NCBI RefSeq assembly: GCF_030269925.1
Contig: NC_085123.1
Location: forward strand, 8,370,001 to 8,434,000
Origin: Bombyx mori
Taxonomy: Eukaryota > Arthropoda > Insecta > Lepidoptera > Bombycidae
Direction: 5' to 3'
DNA length: 64,000 nt
Part shown: positions 10,776-23,707 of the stretch, piece by piece
Layout: every line of letters starts with the position of its first letter
Position numbering within the stretch: position 1 is the stretch's first letter
Position numbers and translations under genes: made by a program
Notes under the pieces: model-generated
What the model was told of the DNA's origin: nothing
Database searches by the model: none
The model's input: the letters and a program-made list of their open reading frames with translations, nothing else

Positions 10776-13700
10776 AAAAAACACGTTTTCTACCTATGTA
10801 TCTACCTATGGACGAGTGAGATTCCCTCTGATTGATACCCAAAAGGAACTGAAAGTACCGTAGTGCTTTCACTGGAATGTGTAGTTTTCTCCATCCTGAC
10901 ATCAAATAAAATCTAACAAATCGAATCGAATTTATAAAATGATACAATATATGTATTATGAATTTGAATCGCAAACATGTTTTTTGATTGGGTCTAATCG
11001 TACCGTTATGTTATGTTTAATATAAAAATATGATGATGGAAGCGGATGTTTTTGGAGAGATTGTACGGTCTGTTATTTTTATTCTACACTGATACACAAA
11101 AGGAATCATTACGGTTATCAGTGGACCCTCTCTAAAAGATTGCGTTCCACTACCGCAAAAGACATTTTTCTTCTGTAAATTTTTATCAGAGCAAAGTTCA
11201 GCTCAGTAAATTTAAGGAAACATAATTTCTCTCCTTTAAAGAGTACAAAAAATATGAAACTTTCTATAGAAAGTATACATACTTTTTTGTCATCGAATTC
11301 AGATGAGAATACAACCTACTTGATCGTGAGTGGTCACCGTGGTTCATAGACACCCGCACTGTTTTATATTAATATATTATACAATATTTATATTATATAC
11401 AATTATGCAATGGGGTATGCCATGCCGAGCTTTCAATTACTTTCAAATAATAGAGAGAGAGAGAAAGAATTATTGCACACCAAAAGACAATTAACATTAA
11501 ACAAACAGTCAACAAGCAGATACATTTGTAGAATAGGCGTTAAGTGTATTATCTATGATAGGCGGTCTTATTCTTCTTATTCTCTTCCAGACAACCGTTT
11601 AATTAAGACAAGTTCTGGAAAAGACAAAGATACAGCAGGTATGTTGCGGTGTACTATTAAACACATGAATACATTTTTAAAGAAAATAGATACATACAAT
11701 AAATAGATATGTACCGTAATAATAATATTATGTACTTACAGAAGTTTCTATTTGCCTGTAAAGTTTGTTACAATGCCATTGAGTTACTACTGGATTTAGT
11801 TTAGTCAGTTACATTTTATTGCATAGGCGGATGAACCAACTCACTGCCCATCTTATCTTGAGTGATTAGCGGAACCTATAGACCATGCGTTTTGAGGCCA
11901 AATTTCCAAATGTATTCTAAAACGCCTGTTCCATTTTTCAAATCGAGCACGTGATTATATATTGGTGAATTAGCAAATTGAAGAACTTCCAACCGTAGGG
12001 GCTCGCAATAAAGGCTTCGTCATTAGCATAACACTAGTGTTAAATCGTTTAGAGAATTCATTGTATTGGCATTTGTCCTTAAAAGCAATTGTCTTCAGAT
12101 TTCAATCATAAATACACCAAGCATATCCGGAAATAAAAATTACGAAGGAATAATTCTAACCAAAGGGAACTGTGATTTTTAATTATTCGAAAACAAAGCG
12201 AAGCTTAAGGGCACAGCGAAAGTCATTAATTTCAAAAGAGTTCACAAAGTTTGGGTTTTCTGTTCGTATCCAGTATTTGTAACAAAATTTGATAGCATTG
12301 TTATTCGGAACGAAAATGACTTGTTTTAAATTTATTACAGAAGTTTGTTTTTTATTGCTTCCCTGTACTGTTTAAAGGGTGTTAAATAAGTTTTGTTATT
12401 ATAAGATCGCGCCCGTTGGCGAAGTATCAAAGTATTTTATTATCAAATCTTTATTACTTTTGGGATTTAGTATTCGTATTTAATACAACTTGGACGGTAA
12501 TTTTATGCGTAATCATAATAATGTAAAAACTTTTTGTGTTTTCATCGCTCACTAAGTTTTCCTTATGAAAATAAATATATTGGAATATCTAAACAGATAG
12601 ATCTATATTCAAACATAAAACAATGGCAGTACTTTCACAATTTTAACACTTATTATAACGTCTAAACAGTCGAAGAACGATAAGGTTGGCAAATAAAGCA
12701 TTCGCCATTGCATCTAAAAACTTCAGATTCCCGCCAAAACATTGCACAAGGCGTCATTCCAGCGATAGTCTTCTTCATAAAAATAATATATTTGGTGATT
12801 AAGTCTCCGAGCGAAATAATCCTACCTCCACTCAATAAAATAATAAACAAATATAATTTCTTTGTGATTTGGAATATGTGTTATTTGAATATACTAATTA
12901 GTGTTCACCCGAAGTTCAACATTAGACCAAAATCGCTGACACGTAAAGTGTACATTAATTTTAAGCATTACATTTTGTTTGTTTGTTTGACAAGTAAAAA
13001 AAACTAAGTCAACACTACTAAAGCCAATAGCTATTAAACAAAAGAAAAGGAAGTCGACTGAAAAAACAGAAGAATCTCTAATTCTTTACCTAATTCGATT
13101 GCCTTTGCTGTATAACGATGTTCCTATGCCAAATATAGTTGATGAAGATGGAAACTTAGTTCAGAAAATGTGCAATACTAATTGACAGCACTGTGCTTTT
13201 AGTTGAAATTTTACAACAAATCACAGAATAGTATAATTCTGCGGATAGCCCCGAAAATAGTATTACATGGGTTTTACTGTCTCATGCGAATTGTAGTAAT
13301 TTCCCGGACAGCTGTTTGTTTTAGTTTACGATCTCGTAATAAAAAGTAGCTACAACATACTTGTAGTTTCCGAAACAGATGAACGGAACGTCCATTTTAA
13401 TGCGACCCGTTTACTCTAAAGCCAACACCTTTGTAATGCCGAGATTTGTTTTTATGAGAAAGGCAGGATATGCCAAGGTTTTCTGGTTCAATAAACAGTA
13501 AATTACAGTCGCACGGAAGTCGAATTATTCCGTGTATTAAAACTCAAGTTATACCCAGAGCAACATGTTAGTTGTGTTCTTTCGGATACTGTAAACAGTT
13601 TAGTAGTAAACGATTGCCTTCCAAACTATAATGTAATTTGACGTAAGATTATAGTGAAATAAATATCAATGAATGAAGTAAATCGATTTCGCTTGAGTGT

Positions 13701-14426
13701 GAGTACATCATTATTGCAAAAGATGACACGTGTTGTGCTTGTGGTTTTTTCTAGTATTGGACTGACAGAATTTTCTCTTAAAATTACAGAAGGCAGCTTG
13801 TAAAGTGTTTGAAGGCAATAATAAAAATTTGCTTCCAGGCATGGAACAGGACATATGGTGCTTTTAAACCAGAAAAAAACGAACTGAATAATGATGAAAA
13901 GAATGATGAATAATGAAATGAATTCCCGAATTTTCTTCACGAACGCGAGCGAAGTTGTGTGTAAAAAGTAGAATAAGACATGAATTTGGCACTGTACTCA
14001 TATTTATTATTACGTACAAAAAAAAAGTAGACGGCAATAAATCTATTCCATGGCTCAATACATATATATGAACACAAAAACAGCAGATGTTGTTGGAAGA
14101 CAATTTCAAAGTCTTCTCTTGCTTTTCGATAAGCGATCAACCTTCACCGCGATAAAATATTGCTGACCCGCGGTGTAATTATGTAATGTACAATACGCAG
14201 CTACAATTGCGATCTCTTTCATATTGTGTAGTGTATTTACTACGGCTTTTCTAGGAGTGAAAGCCTTCTAAATAATTGTCAATGTATTCACAATGATATT
14301 AATCATTATTTAATTTGTATGGATCCTGATTAATTTGAAATTATCCTTACAATCGTTTCAAGCATGCCTAAATCAATTTCACAATCGCGGTTGAATTATG
14401 AAAATGTAATTCCCATATTTATTAAC
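10776..14426. other. Gene-poor AT-rich stretch
   Basis: No exon, RNA gene or complete mobile element could be supported here. It holds a short GA-rich run near 11453-11465 and a very degraded SINE-like piece near 11825-11885. Several small hydrophobic open frames (for example near 12662-12850 and 13626-13940) lack family motifs and convincing splice context. Confidence 0.6.
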
Positions 14427-14907
14427 AGCTAGTTGACCTGGCAGACTTCGTAGTGCCTCAACCGATAAATAAAAGACCTAAACTTTTGTATAAAAGGAAT
14501 CCGTCCGACGGGGACACATCAAAGGAAAAACAAAATTGTTATTTTTATTTAATTCCGAGCATTTTCATATTTATCTATTAACCTTCCCTGGACTTCCACA
14601 AATAATTCAAGACCAAAATTAGCCAAATCGGTCCAGCTGTTCTCGAGTTTTAGTGAGACTAACGGACAGCAATTCATTTTTATATATTACTAGCGACCCG
14701 CCCTCGCTTCGCTTCGGAAACATTAAAACACACATGAAACAAAAACACAAAAATAAAAAAAAATTAAAAAAAGTAGCCTATGTTCATCAGGGACAATGTC
14801 GGCTTCTAATGGAAAAATAATTTTTCAAATCCGTCCAGTAGTTTCGGAGCCTATTCGAAACAAACAAACAAACAAATCTTTCCTCTTTATAATATTAGTA
14901 TAGATAA
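14427..14907 (+). repeat. Two adjacent retroelement tails (actagctga family and RTE-like)
   Basis: 14427-14690 is a copy of the actagctga family with an internal deletion. At once after it, 14691-14907 starts actagcgacccgccctcgct, carries ccgtccagtagtttcgg and ends with a caaacaaacaaa run and atattagtatagat, which resembles lepidopteran RTE-type LINE 3' ends. One element probably inserted beside the tail of the other. Confidence 0.65.
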
Positions 14908-15674
14908 GTAAAGTATAGATATAGATTATAAATGAGCTAAATGAAGCATGTATGGAAGTATGGAATGGACTTTATAGTGTTTTTTCCGTGCCTATCGTAG
15001 AGGGCGACTAACGTACTAACTATCAATAGAAAATGGGCAGCAATACTCTCTCTGTAAATATCGTACCAGCATTTTTTGATTGCCATTTACTAGTACGGTT
15101 TATTGTAAGCACACATGGAGATATACAATCCGGTGTATTTCTATTCCGGCGTGAAGGGTTAGGGGCATTTGTTATGCAATACCACATAGATTTCGACCCC
15201 AAATCTCCAAGCGCGCGGGTGACGAAATTGACGTTCTGATATAAACTAGTCAAGCCATGTGTCGCCAAAAATTCTATTTAATATAGAAATTTGAATCCGG
15301 CGTGCTTTCCGCTACTTATAATAAAACATTGCTTTCGCGTTTCACAAAATTAATTTCACCAAAGTTCGGCAATTATCACATAAAATTATTATTGAATGTG
15401 ATCGCAATTGTATGCGTGTACAACAATTGCACCGTCCCGATTCCCTTACCGTTTTCAGCTTTTTAATCCCGTGATTTATGAGACGCACGGGAAACGATTT
15501 TTGAATACAATGAAATTCATTTTCGCGTCGAATAACGATAAATTTTCGCGAATTAGACCGTATAAAGTAACATAAGATTTAAAACATTATTTATAATGTG
15601 ATTTATTTTCATTTTACTGTTCGACACCACTGTTACTTGTGCCTGAAATGTTTTTACTATTGCTGTGAATCTAG
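14908..15674. other. Upstream region of the chitin-binding gene, no exon found
   Basis: I searched for a signal-peptide exon and a partial chitin-binding domain that would complete the gene starting at 15675. No convincing candidate was seen. A short open frame starting near 15510 is not hydrophobic enough for a signal peptide. A stop codon at 15644 closes the frame upstream, so an exon border must lie between it and 15675. Confidence 0.5.
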
Positions 15675-18600
15675 AAGCTTGTAATCATGCTTGGGCAGTA
15701 AAAAAATGTGGAGAGAATGAATTATCTATTGAAAACATATCAACAACCACTGAAACTACAACTATTAGCAAAAATCCAACATCACCTAGTCAAACTATAA
15801 TGAATAGTAAAAATCCAATAACGACATTAAATGGTAATCTAACTACCACTACTACTACTGAAATATATCAACCTGATCAAGAAGACTCTGGTTATATTGG
15901 TCATATTGAAGAAATCACATCCTCAACAACAAAACTACCCGATTCTTCGATAAACGGAAGTAGTGAATGTAAATCAAATGGCTTTCTTGGAGATAAAAAT
16001 AACTGTAAAATTTTTTACAGGTGTGTAAGTAACGGTGATGGTTCGTTTAATAAATACGAATTTACATGTGGCGAAGGAACAGTTTGGGATAGTAAAATTG
16101 AAGCATGTAATCATGCATGGGCAGTGGAAAGTTGCGGTGGTATTAGTGTATCAAGTTCTAGTGAAATTTTTGATTTAGTTTCCACAATTTCTCCTCAATT
16201 GACGACTACAAACAAAGCCGAAAATTCCAACATTGAATCTACAGGCGACACGGCGACGACGACACTAGTATTAGTATCATTTTCTACTACAACTACAGAA
16301 ACCGTTGCTTTGACAACAAATACATGTAAAAGCACTGGCTTCATAGGGGATCAAAAAGATTGTAAGAAATTCTATAGATGTGTTGACAATGGAGATGGAA
16401 CTTTTACACGTTTTGAATTTAATTGTGGGGAAGGAACTGTTTGGGATAGTAAAATTGGTAATTGTAATCATGCTTGGGCTGTAGAAAAATGTGGAGAGTA
16501 TGGCGAAGATGAAAATTCTAACGCAGCCAATACTTCTGATGGTAAACCAATTTTCGCAGATGAATATGACAACGGAGTTGCAACAACAAGTAAAACGACT
16601 AATAATGAAAAACCAGATTTTATTCAAACAACAGTATTAAGTCCAATTGTAAACACAATTTGTAAGCAGAGTGGATTTATTGTTGACAAAAATGACTGTC
16701 AGAAATTTTATAGGTGTGTTGATGATGGAAAGGGTGGATTTATACAGTTCGATTACCGATGTGGGGAGGGTATCGTTTGGGATTCTAGTATTGAAGCTTG
16801 TAATCATGTATGGGCTGCGCAAGAGTGCAGATTTGATAATGTTACAAGTGAAACGATTGATAGTTCAACACATGAGTCGCCACCTACCTCTTCCGTTCAA
16901 GAATCACTAAATTCCACATTACCTTCAGTAATTAATACCGTCGCAACATCTACAGAAAAGGCCGTAAGCGATTACTGCACGCAAGATGGTTTTATCGGTG
17001 ACAAAAGAGATTGTAAAACGTTTTATCGTTGCGTTCACAATAGTCATGGTGATTTCATAAAATATGAATTTCGCTGTGGAGAAGGGACTTTTTGGAACCA
17101 AGAAATACAAGCTTGTGACCATGTTTCAGAAAATAAGAGATGCTACAGTCCTGATCATGAAATCGTTGATACTAGAACTCAAATCGAAAATGATGAAATT
17201 TATACAGAAGCGATGACCGAAATCATAAGTACATCGCATTCACCAATTGTGACGCAAAAACCTGTGATCTCTGAGGATACTTGTCAAAATGAAGGATTTT
17301 TTGGGGATTCTAGTGATTGTCAAAAATTTTATAGGTGTGTGGAAGATTCAAAAAATGGATACACAAAATATGAATTCGTTTGTGGCGCTGGTACAATTTG
17401 GAATCAAGATATTATAGCTTGTGACCATCCAACTTCAGAGAATAAATGCTTAGGTGAAAATATCAATTCTAATCCTAACCAAACGAATGAATCAAATGTA
17501 GATGGAGAATCTTCAGATATTACAAGCACGCTTAAGCCGCATTCTACTCGAGAACCAGAAAATTCAACGTCTGCAGACACTGACGAATGCATTTCTGAAG
17601 GATTTTATGCAAACTCGCATGATTGTAAGAAATTTTTCCGTTGCGTCATAAACGACAAAGGAACGTTTACCAAATATGATTTTATTTGTGGTATTGGTAC
17701 AATATGGGTTCAAGAGATACAAGCATGTGATCATAATAATGGAATCGAGACTTGCACTTCGATAAATATACCAGAAACTTCTACAGTTACATACGCTTCA
17801 ACTACAAGCCAATCGAGCTCAAATACCACTCCATTACTGTCAACACCCATAAAAAATGATAATGACTACTACACCAGTACTAAGAAACCCAATACAGAAG
17901 TATGTGAAGCAGAGGGATTCTTCGGAAATGATAATGATTGCAAGAAATTCTATCGCTGTGTAGATAATGGTCAAGGTGGCTATACAAAACACGAGTTCAG
18001 TTGTGGTGAAGGGACCGCGTGGGATACCACTATTGAAAGTTGCAATCACATAGACAACGTTAAAAATTGTCATTTTTCACACCAAGATGAAAGTCAAACA
18101 CAGCCGATATTATTCGACGAAATGCCATCCACTGAAAATGAACAGGGCACAACAAGAGTTCCATCTTCTTCACAATCTACTGAGAGCAGTATTTCGGATG
18201 ATAAAGCTAACTGTGAAAGTGAAGGCTACTTTGGCGACACTAAGGATTGTAAAATATTTTATAGATGTGTAGATAATGGAAAAAACCGATTTACCAAATA
18301 TGAATTTACTTATGGAGAAGGTACAATCTGGGATCAAGACTTAACTACATGTAATCATCCACAAGACGTATTAAAACCTTCCTGTGGTCACACTAGTGAA
18401 CAGATTTCTACATCATCTACAATGAGTTCTTCGTCATCAGACTCTCCTTCAGCAACCAGTACTTTATCAACAACCGCAAGTACGACAGAAATCAGTAATA
18501 GTACCTCAACCAACTCTTCCCAACAAAGTTCGAATAAACCAAACCAGAATATCACTTGTCCTAAAGAAGGTTTTTATCCGAATCCTAACGATTGCAAGAA

Positions 18601-20862
18601 ATTTTATAGATGTGTTGATTGGGATAGTAATGGTCAAAGATTTTCAGTGTATCATTTTGAATGTGCAGATGGAACTATTTGGGATCCTGCAGTTAATACT
18701 TGTAATCATGAAGAATCAGTTTATCCTCCTAGAGACTGCAGTAATACACAATCAGAAATCCAAATCACAGGACAAGAAACTACTACAGAAGAACAACTGC
18801 AAGAATCATCTACACAGACAACTAATGAAATGACAACTGCAACTAATGAAGAGGCGGCTACTCAACAAACATCAACGACTCAAAAAACTACAACAACGGA
18901 AGAAACTACTATGAGTGAAGAGCCTACAACACGACAAACAACCCCACTAGATACAAGTACTGAATCGACACATACTACAATGCAAAGTACAACTCAGCAA
19001 CACTCTACTGAAGAAATTTCAACATCACAAACGCATGCACAAAGTACTACGCAACAAACAACAACTCAAACACAAACAAGCACACAAATTACTGTGCAAC
19101 AAACAACAACATCTGAACCCAGTACAACTCAACAACAAACAAGTTCACAAACCACTACAGATCAAACAATGGAAAATTCTACTAGTGATCAAACAACATC
19201 AAGCACTAATACGGCCACAACACAACCAACAACAAGTGAATATTCCAGTACTGAGATATCAACTACTTCAGAGACGGCTATAACAGAGCAATCTACAAAT
19301 CAAGCAACCAATTCAACTCAAATGACAACTACTCTCACTGATGTCTCAACTACTACAGATCCAACCCTATCTACTACAACAGAAACAGCCAGTATAACAG
19401 AAGTCAGTCAAGAATTAACAACTACTGAAGAAAATTCATCTACGACCAGTGAAGGACCCACAGAAGTTTCTACTCAAGAAATTGGCACTGAATCTTCTAC
19501 CACCAATATGGAAACTTCCACTGAAGGAAATACTGATGGCAACTGCCCTAATACGGAAGATGATCAGCATTTGTTTGTATGTCCTACGTCGTTCAGAAGA
19601 CATCCAAAGTATTGTAATATATTCTATCAATGTACAGAAGATGATGAAACACACGAAATTAAAATAGCTACTTTCAACTGTCCGAATAATACTATATATG
19701 ATGAAAGTCAAACTAAATGTGTTGAACAAGATAAAACGAATATTGAGTGCGATGGTGAAATATCATCAAGGCGAAGACTGAAACATTTATCATTAAATTA
19801 CAAAGATCCTGTATCGTGGTCAATGAATGATAAAAAAATATGTTATGTACGTTATTACAAAGTTAGTCGTACATTGTGTGCATTACTAATAAAAATCTTA
19901 CGTTACGGACGTTTTTTCTCGGTTAGGGTACCCCTCCGCATCGTCCCATAAGGAACTTCGTTCCAAAAATATACTGCTTTGTCTATTGTGACATGGATAG
20001 TCAATAAACTATTAGTCAATATTAGTCAATAAACTATTTTTATCACTGGCATATCTATCAGTTCTTATGTTATAAAAATGTTGCTGTTTCCCGTTATAAT
20101 ACGGACCGACTATCTGGGTATCGGTATCTCATCATCATCTTCATTCGTTCCTAGGGTTAGTGTTGGCATCACTCCGGTTTGAGCCCCGTGAGCTCACCTA
20201 CACGTTAGGGCGAAGCTGAAATAGCCTCTCAAGGCTATCAGCGTAGGTAGTAAAAAAAAAGTTAACACCGTTCTGCCTATTTCTAGAGCGGAACGATAAT
20301 GCATTGTAATTTAAAAGCTAAGTCGTCGTGTTCAAATCCCGCAGACAGGCGGTCATTTAATGATAAATGAAATATCGTATAATAACAGTCGATTAACAAA
20401 TTTTATAAAAGTGCATAGTTTCTGGTGGTAGGACGAATTAGAAGCCCATTTCGGTTCGTACCACCATTTTGGATATTTCTGCTGCGATGCAGTCATACGT
20501 TCCAATTTGCTGCTATTTTCCTAGTTAAAGCTTCTCCAAGCATTAGAGTTTTAGTTCTTGATATAACTTTGTTTTATTCGTTATTGCAGATAATAGTTAC
20601 GAGGGATAATCAATCATGTTCATCCGAAGGCCACATGCCCTTTGAAAAGAACAGTGAGTGTTCTCCGGCATTTTTGAAATGCGAAAAATCGAAAAATGGC
20701 AGATTACGGGGTATAGTACACCAATGTCCTCAAAATTACGTGTACTGGTCCATAAGCAGGCGATGCGAGCGAGTCGAGAGAGTTAGGGACTGCAAAAGGA
20801 CTACTAACAACTGGAACGGTAGATGGGAAATACCAATAGACAGACATAATGTAGCTTGGTAA
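15675..20862 (+). CDS. Mucin-like peritrophin with about 12 chitin-binding (CBM14) domains; 5' end missing
   Basis: A secreted, extracellular chitin-binding protein of gut lining or cuticle type. One large exon, 15675 to about 19846, begins mid-domain (EACNHAWAVKKC), so at least one upstream exon is missing. Counting residues from 15665, full CBM14 domains start at the first Cys of each: 102, 221, 333, 438, 540, 642, 747, 850, 965 and 1306. The pattern is C-x-x-GF-x-GD-x-x-DC-KFYRCV ... C-GT-W ... CNH ... C. A Thr/Ser/Gln-rich mucin block fills about residues 1030-1290 and is suited to O-glycosylation. A last domain lies in a 3' exon, 20590-20862 (CSSEGH...RVRDC), stop TAA. The phase-0 acceptor at 20590 fits a GTACGT donor at 19847; this junction is inferred. 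The domain starting at residue 850 has Tyr (codon 18311-18313) in place of its fourth Cys. No signal peptide is visible because the 5' end is missing. Confidence 0.88.
20130..20255 (+). repeat. LINE 3'-tail fragment (gagccccgtgagctc family)
   Basis: It contains ggttagtgttggcatcac, gagccccgtgagctcacc and agcctctcaaggctatcag, ending in an A-run. A related tail lies at 44203-44315 and a weaker one near 58520-58560. It is probably the 3' end of a Bombyx non-LTR element and sits between the last two exons of the chitin-binding gene. Confidence 0.55.
20318..20510 (+). repeat. Degenerate Bm1-type SINE
   Basis: Recognisable pieces are the B-box-like gttcaaatcccgcag, tggtggtaggac and tttctgctgcgatgcag. 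Many substitutions and gaps mark an old copy. It lies in the inferred intron before the last exon of the chitin-binding gene. Confidence 0.5.
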
Positions 20863-21443
20863 TGTGACAGCGGGACATTAAGAAATATCGAAAAGACTTC
20901 GATTTTAAAGTATGTGATAATATACTTTATTAATAGTGTAAAAAGTGTAGAATAGTCTTATCTAATAAGGATTTTAAGTCACTAACCGTTTATCGTTAGG
21001 CTTATAAACAAAATTATTGCACAAACTTATTAGATATCCACTAAAATTTTCAATTATAATAAGTAACAGTTCCAAAAATGATAGAGTTGACTCTATTTCT
21101 TCTAGTCTCAATTGATGTTGAAACATAACCAATACATACATATGTGGTTGCGCAAACTATTATGTTCTATTAATAATTATGCAAAAAGCGATAGTTTTAA
21201 ACAGAACTTGTGAACAAAATATTGTTAAATTTTTTTGAACACATTATTTTGATCACGACTTAAATTTATAGAAATAAATTATTAATCAACGATATGCTTG
21301 TTTTATTTAGTTGTAACATATAACTTATTTCTTTTCGTATACAAAATAACGAAATGTCGACAAATAAACTGACAGCTTATATGAGCGGTGCTTTATAAAT
21401 TTTATGCTGTAACAAGAGCCGTTTGGACACAGATTTACACTAT

Positions 21444-23707
21444 TTAAATTAATATTACATCAATACCTATACATGACATTAAAACACCATTGCAAAATAA
21501 TGATAGTTCTGTTGTTATGAATTCCGTGATATTTTGGTCACCTTTGTAATTTAATGCATCATTAAAAAGAGTCCCTATAAATGCATGACAAGCTGTGTTA
21601 CTTGCAATGATATTACCTTTTAAATCAATTGTTAGCCTATATGATGCGCTGTCAATTGGCTTAGCTAAATCATTTCTCTTTATATCTTCTGAATCTCTGT
21701 TTTTAAGATCTGTTTTAGGAAATATAGGATGACCATTTGTAACTGTTTCCTTTGATTCGATAAAATTGTCTTGTTCAAAGTTTTTAGGGTTTGACGATAT
21801 TTCGTGTTCTCGTGTCACTGAGGTCAACTGCGGGTTAGGCTTACGATGAAACAAAAAATCTAGAAACATCGGCAATAAACTCACTGTTGTTGAAGTTACA
21901 TTTTCATCAATCTGATGTTCTTTAATTAATTCACGATTGTTATTAAGCCGTCTATTTTCAATTATTGAATTCGGTGTAGTTTTTGATGATTTATGTGATA
22001 GGCCATCTCCTGTTGTAGTGGCGAATGATTTATCTTTTAGTAACACCTGCTCTGTTACTGATAAAGTGTTTTGTTCATTACGATCTAAAATTATGTCAGT
22101 TTTGCTTTCTGTTTCAGCTAATTGCTCTTCCGATAATTTGTTTTGTTGCTCATTCGTTTCTAAAGCATCGATTATATCTCGTATGTTATTTAATTTTTTA
22201 TGTGCTTTATATCGATGTGAATCATCATTAGTATTGTGTTTTATGGAATTTATTGTTTCAAAGTCATCTTTTTCATATTTCGACAAAACATCTTGCAATT
22301 TATTTATGTAAACTGTAGAAGGTGATTTAGGAGTTAATACATTAGGATTAAAAGCTATTCCGCCCCTATCCCAAATAGAAAGAGCGCGTACCATAAATTT
22401 AATGAAATCTTCCGGCAGCTCTCTCCAAAATTTCGTTAAAGCAGAGTCATCTAAACACCTACTTAAACTAATGTATTCTATTCGAATTTTTACGTTTCCA
22501 TAATTTTTTTCATTGGAATAAACTTTTTCCGTCCACAGTGTACTCATGGCGATTTCATTATTTTCTTCACCTATAATATGGTAGTTTGATAATTTGGTAT
22601 CGTTTAAAACAACTATAAGTCGGTATATATAAGATGGATGTTTCTCAGATAGCAATTTAATATACGGTATGTATTCGTCGAAATCGATTTCTTTATCTTT
22701 CTCTATGAATACGTGCATCCATACTGTTTTTGCAGTGTTTGGCTTATTAGTTTTATACAAGCCTGTATCGAAAATTTGATTCGTCACTGGTTTCAATTGC
22801 GCCTCTGGCATTAATGTTAAAATAAAAAAGCTATTGTATATTATAAATGTAGTAATGGTTATCATTCCAAGTCCAATCCACCAATACGCTACAAATCTGG
22901 TCCAGTGATCTGAAAACAATGTAGTGCATATTATTAAACTTTAAAATAAATTGAAATTAATTTAAAAACGTTATTGCTGGTGTAATTTGTATAATTACAA
23001 TAACGTTTATATTTGAATATTTGGTGAGCATCTAAACAAACAAAATTGGAAATGGAATATGAATTTCACATCGTTATAAGAAAACATGTTTATTAATAAG
23101 GGATATAGCGACACGATGACTTTATGCAAATTTTGTTTACCAAAATTAAAAGTAAACGTATAATACCTAATAAAACACTTGCATGCACACTTAAAGTCTC
23201 TAAATATTACGGTCCAATAGATAACATTCATGCTAGGGCTGTAGTTGTAACTATACTGAGACCTTAGAACTTATATCTCAAGGTGGGTGGCGCATTTACA
23301 TTGTAGATGTCTATGGGTTCCGGTAACCACTTAACACCAGGTGGGCTGTGAGCTCGTCCAGCCATCTAGGCAATAAAATAAAAAATCGTGACTCACTAGC
23401 ACGTAAAGCCATTATAAAGTTGACAGAATTATTGAACGTAATTAAACCGACACAATCTTATGTTTACTCATACTTTAAACATACGCATCTCGTAATATAA
23501 AATTTTGAATAATTTACTTAAATAAGTATGATAGTTGATTAAATTACCTGGCCAATGTTTAATAATAGCAGCGGCTCCTTTCAGATTTACTTTGATACGA
23601 TTTCTGTTCGAAAAGGAACGGCGTCGGTAATGACGTGGAATCGACTGATCTTCCTCAGAGAGTTCGTCATGCAGCAAAGGATAATGCTCACGGTATTCAG
23701 ACATCAC
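21444..23707 (-). CDS. Gb3-synthase/GT32-like type II membrane protein without DXD, 2 exons
   Basis: Exons on the minus strand are 23707-23548 and 22909-21444 (GT-AG, phase 1), giving 541 aa. The cytosolic tail has an acidic-dileucine-like EHYPLLHDEL, then a basic stretch and one membrane anchor at about residues 60-83. The luminal part contains PEDFIKFMVRALSIWDRGGI at about 219-238. This resembles the LSDxxR...L-x-x-GGIY-x-D-x-D region of alpha-1,4-galactosyltransferases, but AFNPN replaces the DXD. The C-terminus (TELSLFC...C-x-GIDVI) resembles the family's C-terminal Cys pair. Between them lies a long polar, low-complexity insertion (about 270-450). Catalysis by the usual mechanism is doubtful; a pseudo-enzyme or a divergent transferase are both possible. 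It is a paralogue of, and divergent from, the gene at 25322. Gene model sure; family inferred. Confidence 0.78.
23238..23386 (+). repeat. Bm1-type SINE, 5'-truncated
   Basis: The 3' third of Bm1 is present, from gttgtaactatactgagacc through tagatgtctatgggttcc to gccatctaggcaataaaat. It lies in the single intron of the minus-strand Gb3-synthase-like gene. Confidence 0.8.

Noticed and set aside
11451..11465. Short GA repeat as a CRISPR-like or regulatory array
   Set aside because: It is a simple microsatellite of a few units in a eukaryotic genome; no spaced direct repeats are present anywhere in the window.
12662..12850. Minus-strand 62-aa frame with several Cys residues (CNGECFICQPY), possibly a small secreted peptide
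   Set aside because: It has no clear signal peptide cleavage context, no supporting splice or polyadenylation signals, and a long overlapping frame on the other strand of similar quality.
13626..14140. Overlapping hydrophobic minus-strand frames that could be membrane proteins
   Set aside because: AT-rich sequence gives Phe/Ile/Leu-rich frames by chance. The frames overlap each other and no start, splice or family signal supports any one.
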